A stretch of 64,000 nucleotides of DNA from Thermocrispum municipale DSM 44069 (GCF_000427825.1 NZ_ATYT01000005.1:186001-250000); one strand, 5' to 3'. Positions 43,584 to 51,233 are shown, numbered from the stretch's first letter. Notes: generated by a model from the letters alone, not told the origin. Translations and numbers: made by a program.

Positions 43584-44492
43584 TCATTCTTCCGGATTGA
43601 GGCGCAAGCCCAGTTGAGGCGCGGCGACACGCAGAACCTCGTCCACAGGCACGGCAACGCTCTGTGCCGCGGTGGCTCCTGTGGCATCGAGGTAGGCGCG
43701 AACTAGCCGTATGCCGGCTGCGTAGCCAGCACCCGTGGGCAGACCAACTGGCTCTGCGCCGAGGAGGCGCGCGCTCGCGTCACCATGCACCCACGCCGTG
43801 AAGTTCTGCATGCCTGTGACGTGCAGCCCGCTTGCGACCTTCGCAAGGACTTCGGCATCGTTGTGGGTGCTTTCACTGACGAAATGCGTGTACCCGCGGT
43901 CGCCGAACAGCTCCGCAGCGAACACGTCCGCAAGCCCTTCCGAGATTACCTGCTCGCCGACGGTGACCGTCATCGGGTCCCATACGACTCCGCCCGGCGA
44001 GTACCGCACATTGTGGTGCAGTTCATGAACGGCAATCGCTTCGAGTCGCTCCAGAACCTGGGGCGTGGGCCAGACGGTGATGGTGATGTAGCCGCTGATT
44101 CCACCGAATGCGGACAGCCCCTGGATCTCGTCGACGAAGTGCTTGTTGTCGGGATCGCCTAGCACGAGGAGCACCTGCAGATCGGGCACCTCGATGCCCG
44201 GGGCAGCTGCCCGGAGTGCCGCGGCTCCGGACTCGAGCGCCGTAGTGATGCGGTTCCAGGCGTCTGCCTCGACGAGACGCTCGAGGGCCCCCTGGATCGG
44301 TTCGGTTGCGCCCTCCCAGTCGAAGCCGAAGTTCTGTCGGTGCACGGTGGCCATGTCGACCCCTCCCGGGATGAAGTGGTACATCCCAGCCAGGGGAGAC
44401 CACATCTCACGGACCAGATCGGCGCGGTCATCGGGTGTCGCTGCGAGCACTCGGCGCATGCTCGACGCGCTGTCAATCACTGAAATAGTCAT
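43584..44492 (-). CDS. DUF2268-type predicted zinc protease
   Basis: 302 aa. The zinc motif H156-E-L-H-H160 lies in AIAVHELHHNVRYSPGG, and the third ligand is probably in ISEGLADVFAAELFGD (E about 185). No signal peptide, so cytoplasmic. DUF2268 proteins are predicted metallopeptidases of unknown substrate. First gene of an operon with the MerR regulator (29 nt gap), read from a leaderless MerR-type promoter. Codon use is less GC-biased than neighbours, in line with a transferred module. Confidence 0.85.
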   Translation of the reverse strand: MTISVIDSASSMRRVLAATPDDRADLVREMWSPLAGMYHFIPGGVDMATVHRQNFGFDWEGATEPIQGALERLVEADAWNRITTALESGAAALRAAAPGIEVPDLQVLLVLGDPDNKHFVDEIQGLSAFGGISGYITITVWPTPQVLERLEAIAVHELHHNVRYSPGGVVWDPMTVTVGEQVISEGLADVFAAELFGDRGYTHFVSESTHNDAEVLAKVASGLHVTGMQNFTAWVHGDASARLLGAEPVGLPTGAGYAAGIRLVRAYLDATGATAAQSVAVPVDEVLRVAAPQLGLRLNPEE

Positions 44493-44500
44493 AGCGAGAG

Positions 44501-44531
44501 ACGGTAAACCTTGCCGTTACGACAAGGTCAA
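44501..44531 (-). promoter_or_regulatory. MerR-type promoter with 19-bp spacer and dyad operator
   Basis: Reading the minus strand: -35 TTGACC (44531-44526), 19-bp spacer, -10 TACCGT (44506-44501), then 8 nt to the ATG. Inside the spacer lies the perfect dyad ACCTTG-N9-CAAGGT (44508-44528). A 19-bp spacer with a centred dyad is the hallmark of MerR-activated promoters. Confidence 0.8.
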
Positions 44532-44556
44532 ACCCGGGGAGTAGCTAACTTCTCCA

Positions 44557-44604
44557 GAGGTTGGTATCTGCGGCGACGTGGTCGAGTTCCGGTTTAACGT
44601 ATAG
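44557..44604 (+). repeat. ychF 3'-end copy B
   Basis: 44572-44604 reads GDVVEFRFNV-stop with its own codons (CGG TTT AAC GTA TAG). GAGGTT at 44557-44562 stands 9 nt before it, as in copy C, and with AACTTC (44548-44553) makes an imperfect dyad. It separates module 1 from module 2. Confidence 0.8.
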
Positions 44605-44628
44605 CGTTAATGACGGACTCCGTTATAC
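44599..44628 (+). promoter_or_regulatory. Operator/promoter of the HigBA module
   Basis: GTATAGCG (44599-44606) and CGTTATAC (44621-44628) form an inverted repeat with one mismatch, 14 bp apart. TACACT (44626-44631) ends 6 nt before the HigB GTG, a leaderless -10. The left arm overlaps the ychF-end copy. A HigA binding site is the natural reading. Confidence 0.65.
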
Positions 44629-44637
44629 ACTGGTTTC

Positions 44638-44919
44638 GTGATCAGATCGTTCGGCAACAAGGACACCGAACGGCTGTGGCGTCGTGAGCGCGTGCGCTCG
44701 ATCGATCCGAGGATCCATCGGGTCGCGCTGCGCAAGCTACGTCAGGTGGGGTCTGCAGAGTCTCTCGAGGACCTCCGCGTCCCGCCTGGCAATCGGCTCG
44801 AGGCGCTCAAGGGCGATCGGGTCGGGCAGCACAGCATCAGGATCAACGACCAGTGGCGGATCTGCTTCGTGTGGACCGACGCTGGACCAGAGGAGGTGCA
44901 GATCGTTGACTACCACTGA
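44638..44919 (+). CDS. higB: HigB-type toxin (RelE superfamily)
   Basis: 93 aa, GTG start. The pattern IRSFGNKDTERLW at the N-terminus, LRVPPGNRLEALKGDRVGQH and RINDQWRICFVWTDAGPEEV near the end is that of HigB/RelE mRNA interferases that act on translating ribosomes. It overlaps the antitoxin gene by 14 nt in the host-inhibition (toxin-first) order. Part of transferred module 2. Confidence 0.92.
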   Translation: MIRSFGNKDTERLWRRERVRSIDPRIHRVALRKLRQVGSAESLEDLRVPPGNRLEALKGDRVGQHSIRINDQWRICFVWTDAGPEEVQIVDYH

Positions 44920-45208
44920 CAGGATCGAGCCGATTCACCCGGGTGAGGTCCTCATGGAGGACTTCATCGAGGGCTTCGGCATCACACAGAACAAGCTCGC
45001 CGTGTCGATCGGCGTCCCGCCCCGGCGGATCAACGAGATCGTGCACGGCAAGCGGGGGATCACCGCAGACACGGCGCTGCGGCTCGCGAGGTACTTCGGC
45101 ACGTCGGCCGAGTTCTGGATCAACCTGCAGAGCCACTATGAGCTCGACCGCGCCGAGGACGCAGCAGGTGAGCAGATCGCGGCGATCGAGCCGCTACAGG
45201 TCGCGTGA
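44906..45208 (+). CDS. higA: HigA-type antitoxin
   Basis: 100 aa from TTG 44906, with a perfect AGGAGG 9 nt upstream. The XRE helix-turn-helix (about 11-75: IHPGEVLMEDFIEGFGITQN, then KLAVSIGVPPRRINEIVHGK) and ALRLARYFGTSAEFWINLQ are characteristic of HigA. It binds and neutralises HigB and represses the operon through the dyad at 44599-44628. Its TGA overlaps the next GTG. Confidence 0.92.
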   Translation: MTTTDRIEPIHPGEVLMEDFIEGFGITQNKLAVSIGVPPRRINEIVHGKRGITADTALRLARYFGTSAEFWINLQSHYELDRAEDAAGEQIAAIEPLQVA

Positions 45209-46029
45209 CCAGCTGCGTCGTGCAACGCCCCGGAGGCGTCTGCATCGCGGTCACCGACCTCGGCGGCGACGGCCCTGTCGTCGTGCTGCTGCACGGGCTT
45301 GCCGGGAGCTCGCGGGAGTTGCTGCGCACGGCGCGAGCGTTGCAGGACCATCGGGTCCTGCTCGTGGACCAGCGAGGGCACGGTGCGAGCACGCGGCTTC
45401 CCGATGATTTATCCCGCGACGCCTTCGTCGGCGACGTCGTGGCGGCGATCGAGGAGCTCGCCCCAGGGAGTCGGGCGACGCTCGTCGGGCAGTCGATGGG
45501 AGCCCACACTGCTTTTCTCGCAGCAGCAGCGCGCCCAGACCTGGTCGAGGGGCTCGTGATGCTCGAAGGTCATGTGTCGGGGAGTGACGATCCGCGCGAG
45601 GCTGCTGGTCTCGGCGCGTACTTCGCGTCCTGGCCGGTTCCGTTCCGGGACGAGGCCGCTGCCCGCGAGTTCCTCGGTGATGACGCGATCGTTGATGCCT
45701 GGGTAGCGGATCTCCAGTCGACGGATGATGGGCTCGTCCCGCGTTTCGACGCCGCGGTCATGCAACGCACGATCGAGGCTGTGCATGAACCGCGCTGGGA
45801 CGAGTGGGAAGCTCTGCAGGTTCCGACGCTCGCGATTTTCGCCAGGCACGGGATGTTCAGCGATGCCGACAAGGACGAGCTGATCCGGCGCAGGCCCGAG
45901 ACGGTCAGAGTCGATCTCTTTGGCGGCAGCCATGATGCGCACCTCGACGCCTTCGACGAGTGGATCGACGTGCTTCGCGGCTGGTTATCTCGCGATCAGG
46001 CCAGCGACTCGCGGACCATTGTCCGCTGA
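45205..46029 (+). CDS. Alpha/beta hydrolase coupled to HigBA
   Basis: 274 aa, GTG start overlapping the higA stop (GTGA). Oxyanion-hole HGLAGS (30-35), nucleophile S95 or nearby in LVGQSMGAHTAF, and the C-terminal His in GGSHDAHLDAF. The substrate is unknown. The tight coupling to a toxin-antitoxin pair is unusual and suggests that it is either cargo kept by the pair or a third component. It ends 13 nt before the next ychF-end copy. Confidence 0.88.
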   Translation: MTSCVVQRPGGVCIAVTDLGGDGPVVVLLHGLAGSSRELLRTARALQDHRVLLVDQRGHGASTRLPDDLSRDAFVGDVVAAIEELAPGSRATLVGQSMGAHTAFLAAAARPDLVEGLVMLEGHVSGSDDPREAAGLGAYFASWPVPFRDEAAAREFLGDDAIVDAWVADLQSTDDGLVPRFDAAVMQRTIEAVHEPRWDEWEALQVPTLAIFARHGMFSDADKDELIRRRPETVRVDLFGGSHDAHLDAFDEWIDVLRGWLSRDQASDSRTIVR

Positions 46030-46075
46030 GGTTGTTAGCTGCGGCGACGCGGTCGAGTTCCGCTTCAACGTGTGA
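46028..46075 (+). repeat. ychF 3'-end copy C
   Basis: 46043-46075 reads GDAVEFRFNV-stop (GTG TGA ending). GAGGTT at 46028-46033 lies 9 nt before it, exactly as in copy B. A strong terminator follows 17 nt after the stop, like that of a real gene end. Confidence 0.8.
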
Positions 46076-46092
46076 GTTGCGCTGACCCCGCT

Positions 46093-46125
46093 GGGCCCCG
46101 TCGATCTTCATGATCGGCGGGGCCC
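46093..46125 (+). terminator. Terminator behind ychF-end copy C
   Basis: Stem GGGCCCCGTCGATC / GATCGGCGGGGCCC (14 bp, one wobble) with loop TTCAT. It follows a ychF remnant, not an expressed gene, and looks like the terminator of a former host's ychF carried along. Confidence 0.75.
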
Positions 46126-46188
46126 TGTGCTTCTCGCCTGTGCGATGGTTCGGTTCGGGCCGAAGCGTCCCGCTTCTAGCGTGGTTCC

Positions 46189-46644
46189 ATGACCGAACAC
46201 GAGTACATGACGACCATCGAATGGACGGGCACCACCGCTGGCGGCTACCGATCCTTCTCTCGCGAGCACGCCGCCACGCTCACCGCGACCCAGGACTTGG
46301 CTGTGAGCGCGGACGCCGCGTTCCGGGGCGATGCCGAGCTCACGAACCCCGAGCAGTTGCTCGTCCTGGCCGCGAGCTCCTGCCAGATGCTCTCGTTCCT
46401 CGGTGCGGCAGCCCGCGCGAGTGTCGACGTGGTGTCGTACGTGGACGCGGCGCGTGGGGCGATGCCGCTGGGGCCGGATCCGGTTGCGATCACGGAGATC
46501 GAGCTTCGTCCGGTGATCCGCGTTCGCGGAGCGCGCGTTGAGGACGTCGTCCCTCTCGTCCATCAGGCGCACGAGCACTGCTACATCGCGAACTCTCTCC
46601 GAAGCGAGGTCCGCGTGGATCCGACGATCGAGGTGATCCCGTGA
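46189..46644 (+). CDS. OsmC family peroxiredoxin-like protein
   Basis: 151 aa. The two redox cysteines lie in LAASSCQMLSFLGAA (about 64) and HEHCYIANSLRSE (about 126), the OsmC/Ohr arrangement for reduction of organic hydroperoxides. No export signal. It overlaps the next gene by 4 nt. Module 3 of the ychF island. Confidence 0.9.
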   Translation: MTEHEYMTTIEWTGTTAGGYRSFSREHAATLTATQDLAVSADAAFRGDAELTNPEQLLVLAASSCQMLSFLGAAARASVDVVSYVDAARGAMPLGPDPVAITEIELRPVIRVRGARVEDVVPLVHQAHEHCYIANSLRSEVRVDPTIEVIP

Positions 46645-47000
46645 ACGACGTTGCCGTTCGCGGCGTGACGACTGCCGGGGAGCTGGCCGAGGTGGCTCGG
46701 GTGCTGGGGCAGGCGGGGATCGGTCTCGAGGGTGGGGGAATGTGGGAAGGCGTCGCGCGCTACCTCGTCGAGGACGGGGATCGAGCACAGGCGGTGCTGG
46801 CCGACGCTGGATACGTGAACGTGGAGGTGCGCCCGGTCGTGGTCGCGGAGCTGGACGCGGATGTGCCCGGGGCATTGGGGCACCTGATGGCCGAGTTCGC
46901 AGGGCGCGGTGACGCACTTGTCGCGCAGTACTCCGACCATCGGAACCGGAAAGTGCTCGTCATGGGTGGGTGTTCCGCAGGCACGACGGGTCCGCGGTGA
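46641..47000 (+). CDS. ACT-domain-like small protein
   Basis: 119 aa, GTG start overlapping the OsmC stop (GTGA). GELAEVARVLGQAGIGLEGG and a second VPGALGHLMAEFAGRGDAL stretch look like two ACT-type beta-alpha-beta units, the ligand-sensing fold. No catalytic domain is attached. It may sense a small molecule for the OsmC partner; this is a guess from coupling only. Confidence 0.7.
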   Translation: MNDVAVRGVTTAGELAEVARVLGQAGIGLEGGGMWEGVARYLVEDGDRAQAVLADAGYVNVEVRPVVVAELDADVPGALGHLMAEFAGRGDALVAQYSDHRNRKVLVMGGCSAGTTGPR

Positions 47001-47082
47001 ACGCCGAGTTGGCGGATGCTTGGGGCGAGCACCGCTCCGACGCGTGAATGACTGACTGGTCGCTCACGTCTCTGAGCGAGCC

Positions 47083-47778
47083 TCACGCCGCGTCGGCGTC
47101 GGCGTCGGCGAGAACTGCGGAGAGCGCGTCATGACCGGCCGCCGTGAGATGCACGGCGCGCGATGTCGTGGACCGGTCGATCCAGTGTCTGTCCTGGAAG
47201 GCGACCAGCATCTGTTCGGCCGCCACGCCGGCGAGATGGTCGCGTCGCTCGGTCCAGTCGAGGCAGGGGCGCAGCAAAGGCCGTCGCGTGGATGACGGCA
47301 GTTCTATGCCGAGCGAAGTCAGCCACTCGCGGCCGCTTCCGGTCAGGTTCCACTGTGCATCCACGTACCCGAGCCGTCGCATGCCGCCGCTCAAGGCGAC
47401 GCCCAGACGGCCGGCGAGATGGCGGTAGCAGGTGCGGGCCTCTCGAAGCGCGCGGTCCACGTTCTGCGCGCGGAGTGACGGCTTGGCGGGGCGGACGCGC
47501 CCGGACAGTGCGGCGAGGGATTCGATCGCTTCTGCGATGGCGGGATCCTCGATGCGAACGTAGCGGTGTCTGCCCTGATGCGTTTCGCCGAGCAGGCCCA
47601 TCTGCACGAGGCGGTGCAGGTGCTCCGTCGTCGACGGGCGGGAGACGCCAGCCGCCTTCGCGAGCTCGGTCGCGGTCCACGCCCGCCCGTCCAGCAGTTC
47701 CAGCATCATCGTGGCGCGCGCCTCGTTCGCGAGAACCGACGCGATCTCGGCGAGGCGTGGGCTGCTGGCACCGTTCAT
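47083..47778 (-). CDS. ArsR-like winged-helix regulator
   Basis: 231 aa. The N-terminal winged helix (about 5-75: LAEIASVLANEARATMMLEL, then WTATELAKAAGVSRPSTTEH) is of the ArsR/YczG type. A longer C-terminal half of about 140 residues (helical, with CYRHLAGRLGVALSGG) may be a sensor. ATG start; a 10-bp perfect dyad lies just upstream, so autoregulation is likely. Convergent with the OsmC pair in module 3. Confidence 0.88.
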   Translation of the reverse strand: MNGASSPRLAEIASVLANEARATMMLELLDGRAWTATELAKAAGVSRPSTTEHLHRLVQMGLLGETHQGRHRYVRIEDPAIAEAIESLAALSGRVRPAKPSLRAQNVDRALREARTCYRHLAGRLGVALSGGMRRLGYVDAQWNLTGSGREWLTSLGIELPSSTRRPLLRPCLDWTERRDHLAGVAAEQMLVAFQDRHWIDRSTTSRAVHLTAAGHDALSAVLADADADAA

Positions 47779-47798
47779 GGAAACCGACGATACGCGCC

Positions 47799-47826
47799 CG
47801 ATGGTTCGAGGATTCCCGAACCATCG
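47799..47826 (-). promoter_or_regulatory. Perfect 10-bp dyad operator
   Basis: CGATGGTTCG (47799-47808) and CGAACCATCG (47817-47826) are exact inverse complements 8 bp apart, 20 bp upstream of the winged-helix regulator start. Two-fold symmetry of this size suits a dimeric ArsR-type repressor. Confidence 0.75.
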
Positions 47827-47890
47827 AGCGGCAGGGTGAGGGAATGCGTGGGCAGGGGAGCCGTTGATGGTGTTCCATCAGGGCGCACTG

Positions 47891-47950
47891 AACCTCCAGG
47901 CAGAGGTTGTTCGGTGACGGAACTCGGTGGAGTTCCGCTTCAACGTCTGA
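47891..47950 (+). repeat. ychF 3'-end copy D with flanking dyad
   Basis: 47927-47950 reads VEFRFNV-stop. Its last 19 bases are identical to copy E. Before it lies the perfect dyad AACCTC-N6-GAGGTT (47891-47908). It separates module 3 from module 4. Confidence 0.8.
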
Positions 47951-48201
47951 GCCGAAATTGGCGGGCTCGTATCACCGCAGGTCAGAGAAGTCAAACGCGC
48001 AGCTCAGGGCTATGATACCCGCTATGGCATACCCGGTGTGTCATAGCGGGTTCCCGCCCTTTCTCGGTACCGTGCTGACTTGGTGCTGACTCAGGACCGG
48101 CCCCCTTCCTCAGGGAAGGGGGCCGTTGCTGTACATCGGTTCCCCCGATATCGCGCGGTTCCGGCGTCCTTGCAGAGCCCCGGTCGTGTCGGCCTGGCTC
48201 C
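47951..48201 (+). other. Non-coding element end: palindrome, direct repeat, terminator
   Basis: 48017-48051 is a 16-bp-arm palindrome (ACCCGCTATGGCATAC CCG and partner, two wobbles). 48072-48090 holds two copies of GTGCTGACT 11 bp apart. 48098-48125 is a 12-bp GC hairpin with loop TCAG, a likely terminator. With copy D on the left this looks like the arm region of an integrative element. No ORF is supported here. Confidence 0.55.
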
Positions 48202-48846
48202 GTGATCAAACCGGTCGGTACCCTCGATGCATGGCCGTTCACAGCCGCACGTGTCGGAGAGTGGGCCGTGTGGGACGCCACTGGCCGGATCAACGTGCTC
48301 AACCGCGCCAGCGACGCCGTGCTGGACACACTGGCTGCGAATGGGCTGCGAGAGGTCGCACTCGGCATTGAGTCGGGCAGCGAGCGGATGCTCAAGCTCA
48401 TCGATAAGCGGATCGATCCGTCCATGACGCACTCGGTTGTCCGCCGGCTCACCGAGCGCGGCATTGGGGTGAAGGGCTACTTCATCCTCGGATTCCCCAC
48501 CGAGACCGAGGCCGAGATCGATCAGACCGTCCGTCTGGTGCACGAGCTGTGGGAAATCGCGGACGGACAGCCGGGCAGCTTCCGCGCCTCGGCGTTCGAG
48601 TACAGGCCATATCCCGGAACCCCGGACTGGGAGCGCCTGATGAAGACCGGCAAGTATACCCCCGAGCAGCTACTCAACTACTCGGCCGTCGATCTCACCA
48701 GCAGCGGCGAGGAAGCCGCCATGCGTGAGCGCGACGAGTTCAACTTCTCGGTCAACCTCCAGCTCTCCGAAGCACCGATCGACTACGTACGTCGCAACCT
48801 CGTCGCCCTGTCCCGCGAGCAGTACGAACGGAAGGTCTCGGCATGA
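48202..48846 (+). pseudogene. Radical SAM protein, N-terminally truncated
   Basis: 214 codons resembling the C-terminal part of B12-binding radical SAM enzymes (GLREVALGIESGSERMLKLI; GVKGYFILGFPTETEAEID). The CxxxCxxC cluster motif and everything before it are missing; no coding sequence for them lies upstream. ATG/GTG starts exist, so a short product could still be made. Its stop overlaps the next start. Truncation falls just inside the right side of the element-end region. Confidence 0.75.
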
Positions 48847-49499
48847 CCGATGGCACCCACCCCGGCCTCTTCGTCACCCTCGATGGCATGGCAGGCGCGG
48901 GCAAGACCACGACCTCCCGCCTGCTTGGCCCCTACCTTCGAGACCGGGGGTACCAGGTCCACATCACCGCGGAGCCGACTCACGGCGAGCCGGGCGAGCT
49001 GGCCCGGCACAAAACCGACCTCTACCAAGGCCACGCGCTCGCGTGTTTGATCGCAGCCGACCGGTACCACCACCTGGCGACGGAGATCCGTCCCCGTGTA
49101 CAGCAGGGTGAGATCGTACTCTGCGATCGGTACGTGGCCTCGTCGTACGTGCTGCAACAGATGGATGGCGTGCCGTTGCCGTTCATCGAGTGCCTGAACG
49201 GTCATTCTGACCGGCCGGACCTGGCGGTCATGCTTCTCACCGACGCGGCTGAGGCCGCCGCCCGCGTCGCAGCACGGGGTGCCCACGATCGGTTCCAGGT
49301 CGGGATCAGCACGAGCCGGATCGAAGCCCGGATGTACCGCGAAGCCGCCTCCTACCTCGCCGGGCGTGGGGTGCCGGTTCTGACGATCGACACCACCCGT
49401 CGTGATCCTCGTGGTGTCGTGGAGCAGGTGGCCGAGCGAATCGCCGAACGGATCACCGAGAACACCCAAGGTGCCAGCGGTCAGGAGGCCACGGCGTAA
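48843..49499 (+). CDS. dTMP kinase-like P-loop kinase
   Basis: 218 aa. P-loop GMAGAGKTTTS (15-25), DR(Y) motif CDRYVASSYVLQQ (about 94-106), and thymidylate-kinase fold length. The LID and base-binding segments (DAAEAAARVAARGAHDRFQ) differ from housekeeping Tmk, so another nucleotide or small substrate is possible. ATG overlaps the truncated radical SAM stop. An extra-chromosomal-type paralogue, part of module 4. Confidence 0.85.
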   Translation: MTDGTHPGLFVTLDGMAGAGKTTTSRLLGPYLRDRGYQVHITAEPTHGEPGELARHKTDLYQGHALACLIAADRYHHLATEIRPRVQQGEIVLCDRYVASSYVLQQMDGVPLPFIECLNGHSDRPDLAVMLLTDAAEAAARVAARGAHDRFQVGISTSRIEARMYREAASYLAGRGVPVLTIDTTRRDPRGVVEQVAERIAERITENTQGASGQEATA

Positions 49500-49579
49500 G
49501 CTGCCGCATGTCCGGGCGCGCTACCCGTCCGGTGCGCGCCCGGCATGGCCGCAGAACACGAACACGAGGATCGACCGCT

Positions 49580-50050
49580 GTGCCCGATCGCCACATCGTC
49601 GATGTCCACGTTCTCCTGATCCGCGACGCCGAACTGCTCCTCACCGAGCGACGGGGCGGCCAGTGGGACCGAATGTGGCACCTGCCATCCGGCAAGCTCG
49701 ACGCGGGCGAGGACATCTTCACCGCAGCCGCCCGTGAGGCTGAAGAAGAGGTCGGGGTCCTGATCGACCCGGCCGATCTCGAGCATGTGCACAGCATCCA
49801 CGTCGCGGGCTTTGGTCCCGAACCCAGGATCGGGCACTTCTTCGCCACGACACGGTGGATCGGCGAGCCCACCAACCGGGAACCCGAGAAGTGTCACGGA
49901 CTGGGCTGGTTCGACTACCACAGCCTGCCCGCAAACATCATCGAATACCCAGCCGCCGGGATCGACGCCTACCGTCGTGGAGTTCGAGGAATGTCGCTCA
50001 TGGGCTGGCATGAATCCCGGCCAGCACCTGTCGGCGCACAAGTCCCGTGA
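49580..50050 (+). CDS. Nudix hydrolase
   Basis: 156 aa from GTG 49580 (GAGGA 9 nt upstream). Complete Nudix box GKLDAGEDIFTAAAREAEEEVGV (written here in two parts: G-x5-E at 35-41 and REAEEEVGV at 49-57, approximate numbering). An ATG at 49508 would add 24 basic residues. In the actinomycete element pSAM2 the immunity factor Pif carries a Nudix motif, so a role in element biology is possible; nucleotide clean-up is the default. Confidence 0.87.
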   Translation: MPDRHIVDVHVLLIRDAELLLTERRGGQWDRMWHLPSGKLDAGEDIFTAAAREAEEEVGVLIDPADLEHVHSIHVAGFGPEPRIGHFFATTRWIGEPTNREPEKCHGLGWFDYHSLPANIIEYPAAGIDAYRRGVRGMSLMGWHESRPAPVGAQVP

Positions 50051-50079
50051 AACACAAAGTTCCTCCGAAGTTCCGAATA

Positions 50080-50250
50080 CTGGCTGCCGCATGATCAGCC
50101 GGTAGATCGAGCGCCAGAAGAGGTAGCCGAACCAACATGCCCACACGAACACCATCACCGGCACGGTGAGGGCCGCACCCGCGAGCCAGAACGGCGCGAT
50201 GATCAGCCACGCCGCGAACTTCGTGAAGGCTCCGGCCGTCTTGCTCGGTC
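50080..50250 (-). pseudogene. Fragment of a small membrane protein, probably element-derived
   Basis: The minus strand reads KTAGAFTKFAAWLIIAPFW, then LTVPVMVFVWACWFGYLFW and RSIYRLIMRQ: two hydrophobic helices of protein-like composition. No good start with ribosome site is visible; the frame runs into the ychF-end copy E upstream and into antisense of the Nudix gene downstream. Resembles transfer-associated Spd-like membrane proteins only in character. Confidence 0.4.
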
Positions 50251-50265
50251 CCCCGACAGAACGGG

Positions 50266-50284
50266 GTTCCGCTTCAACGTCTGA
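50266..50284 (+). repeat. ychF 3'-end copy E, right junction (native gene end)
   Basis: GTTCCGCTTCAACGTCTGA codes FRFNV-stop in the host codon style. Chromosomal sequence with a new promoter follows at once. This is most likely the original end of ychF displaced by the island. Confidence 0.8.
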
Positions 50285-50290
50285 TAGCTT
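50285..50290 (+). promoter_or_regulatory. -10 box TAGCTT before the hydrolase gene
   Basis: TAGCTT begins directly after the displaced ychF stop and ends 8 nt before GTG 50299. No ribosome site in the spacer. Confidence 0.45.
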
Positions 50291-50298
50291 CGTGGGGC

Positions 50299-51138
50299 GT
50301 GGTGGCTGCCGAGCTGGAAGTGCGCACCGCTGACGGGCGCAGGCTGGCCGGACGGTCGTTCGGGCCGGAGCGTGGCCGGCCGGTCCTGTTCATCGCGGGC
50401 GCAGGCACCGGCAAGAGCATGCGATTCGGTGACCTCGACCGCGCGAACGTCCGGCTCGTCACCATGGATCGGCCGGGCATGGGGTCGTCGGACGTAGCTT
50501 TCGAGCGGGACCTGACCTCCACGGCCGAGGACTATCGCGTTTTCGTGCGGGAAGTGGTCGGTGATGTCCAGCCACCCGTGGTGGCCAACTCGCAAGGCGG
50601 TGTCTTCGGGCTCGCTGCGGCCGCCGCAGGCTGGGTTTCCCGGCTCGTCTTGGCGTCCCCGGCGGACGAGGTCGCCCACCCCGGCGTGCAGGCGCACCTG
50701 CCCGACGACGTCGTCCGGCTGGCGAAGCTGGCGGCGGACGACCCGGACGAAGCCGCCCGGATCCTGGGCTCGTTCACACCCGACGCGATGGAAGACATGG
50801 TGGTGTCCGGCTCGGGAGCTGCCGACCGCCGGTTCTACACCGACGAGAGCTTCGTGCCGCTGTATCGCCGCGCGCTGGCGGAAGGCTTCGCCAACGACGG
50901 CGCGGGCTACGTCCGCGACACGCTCATCGCCATGCAGCCCTGGTCGCTGCGGCTGGACGAGATCCGCTGCCCGGTGACGATCCTGTTCGGCGCGGACGAC
51001 CGGAACCACTCGCCCGACCACGGTCGGACGCTCGCCGGGCGGATACCGACGGCGCGCCGTCGGGTGATCCCTGATGCCGGGGGAGCGCTGCTGTGGACCC
51101 ACTCCGATGTGGTGTTGCAGGCGGCGCTCGGGCACTGA
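50299..51138 (+). CDS. Alpha/beta hydrolase
   Basis: 279 aa, GTG start. Core fold with GAGTGKSMRFGDL at the oxyanion position, nucleophile serine in PVVANSQGGVFGLA (about 97), an acid in the LFGADDRNHSPDH turn, and helical cap (about 120-200). The canonical late His is probably H259 or H270. Substrate unknown. It was the original neighbour of ychF before the island entered. Confidence 0.85.
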   Translation: MVAAELEVRTADGRRLAGRSFGPERGRPVLFIAGAGTGKSMRFGDLDRANVRLVTMDRPGMGSSDVAFERDLTSTAEDYRVFVREVVGDVQPPVVANSQGGVFGLAAAAAGWVSRLVLASPADEVAHPGVQAHLPDDVVRLAKLAADDPDEAARILGSFTPDAMEDMVVSGSGAADRRFYTDESFVPLYRRALAEGFANDGAGYVRDTLIAMQPWSLRLDEIRCPVTILFGADDRNHSPDHGRTLAGRIPTARRRVIPDAGGALLWTHSDVVLQAALGH

Positions 51139-51233
51139 GACCTCGGCTGTGGCCGGGCCGGTGAAGCTCAGGTTGCCGGCGGCCGCCGGGTGACCCATGC
51201 TGCTGGGCACACCGATCGCCGAGGAGTACGGAC

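Noticed and set aside
50400-50415. P-loop-like GAGTGKS in the hydrolase at 50299
   Set aside because: It lies where the oxyanion-hole loop of alpha/beta hydrolases belongs and no Walker B or nucleotide fold follows.
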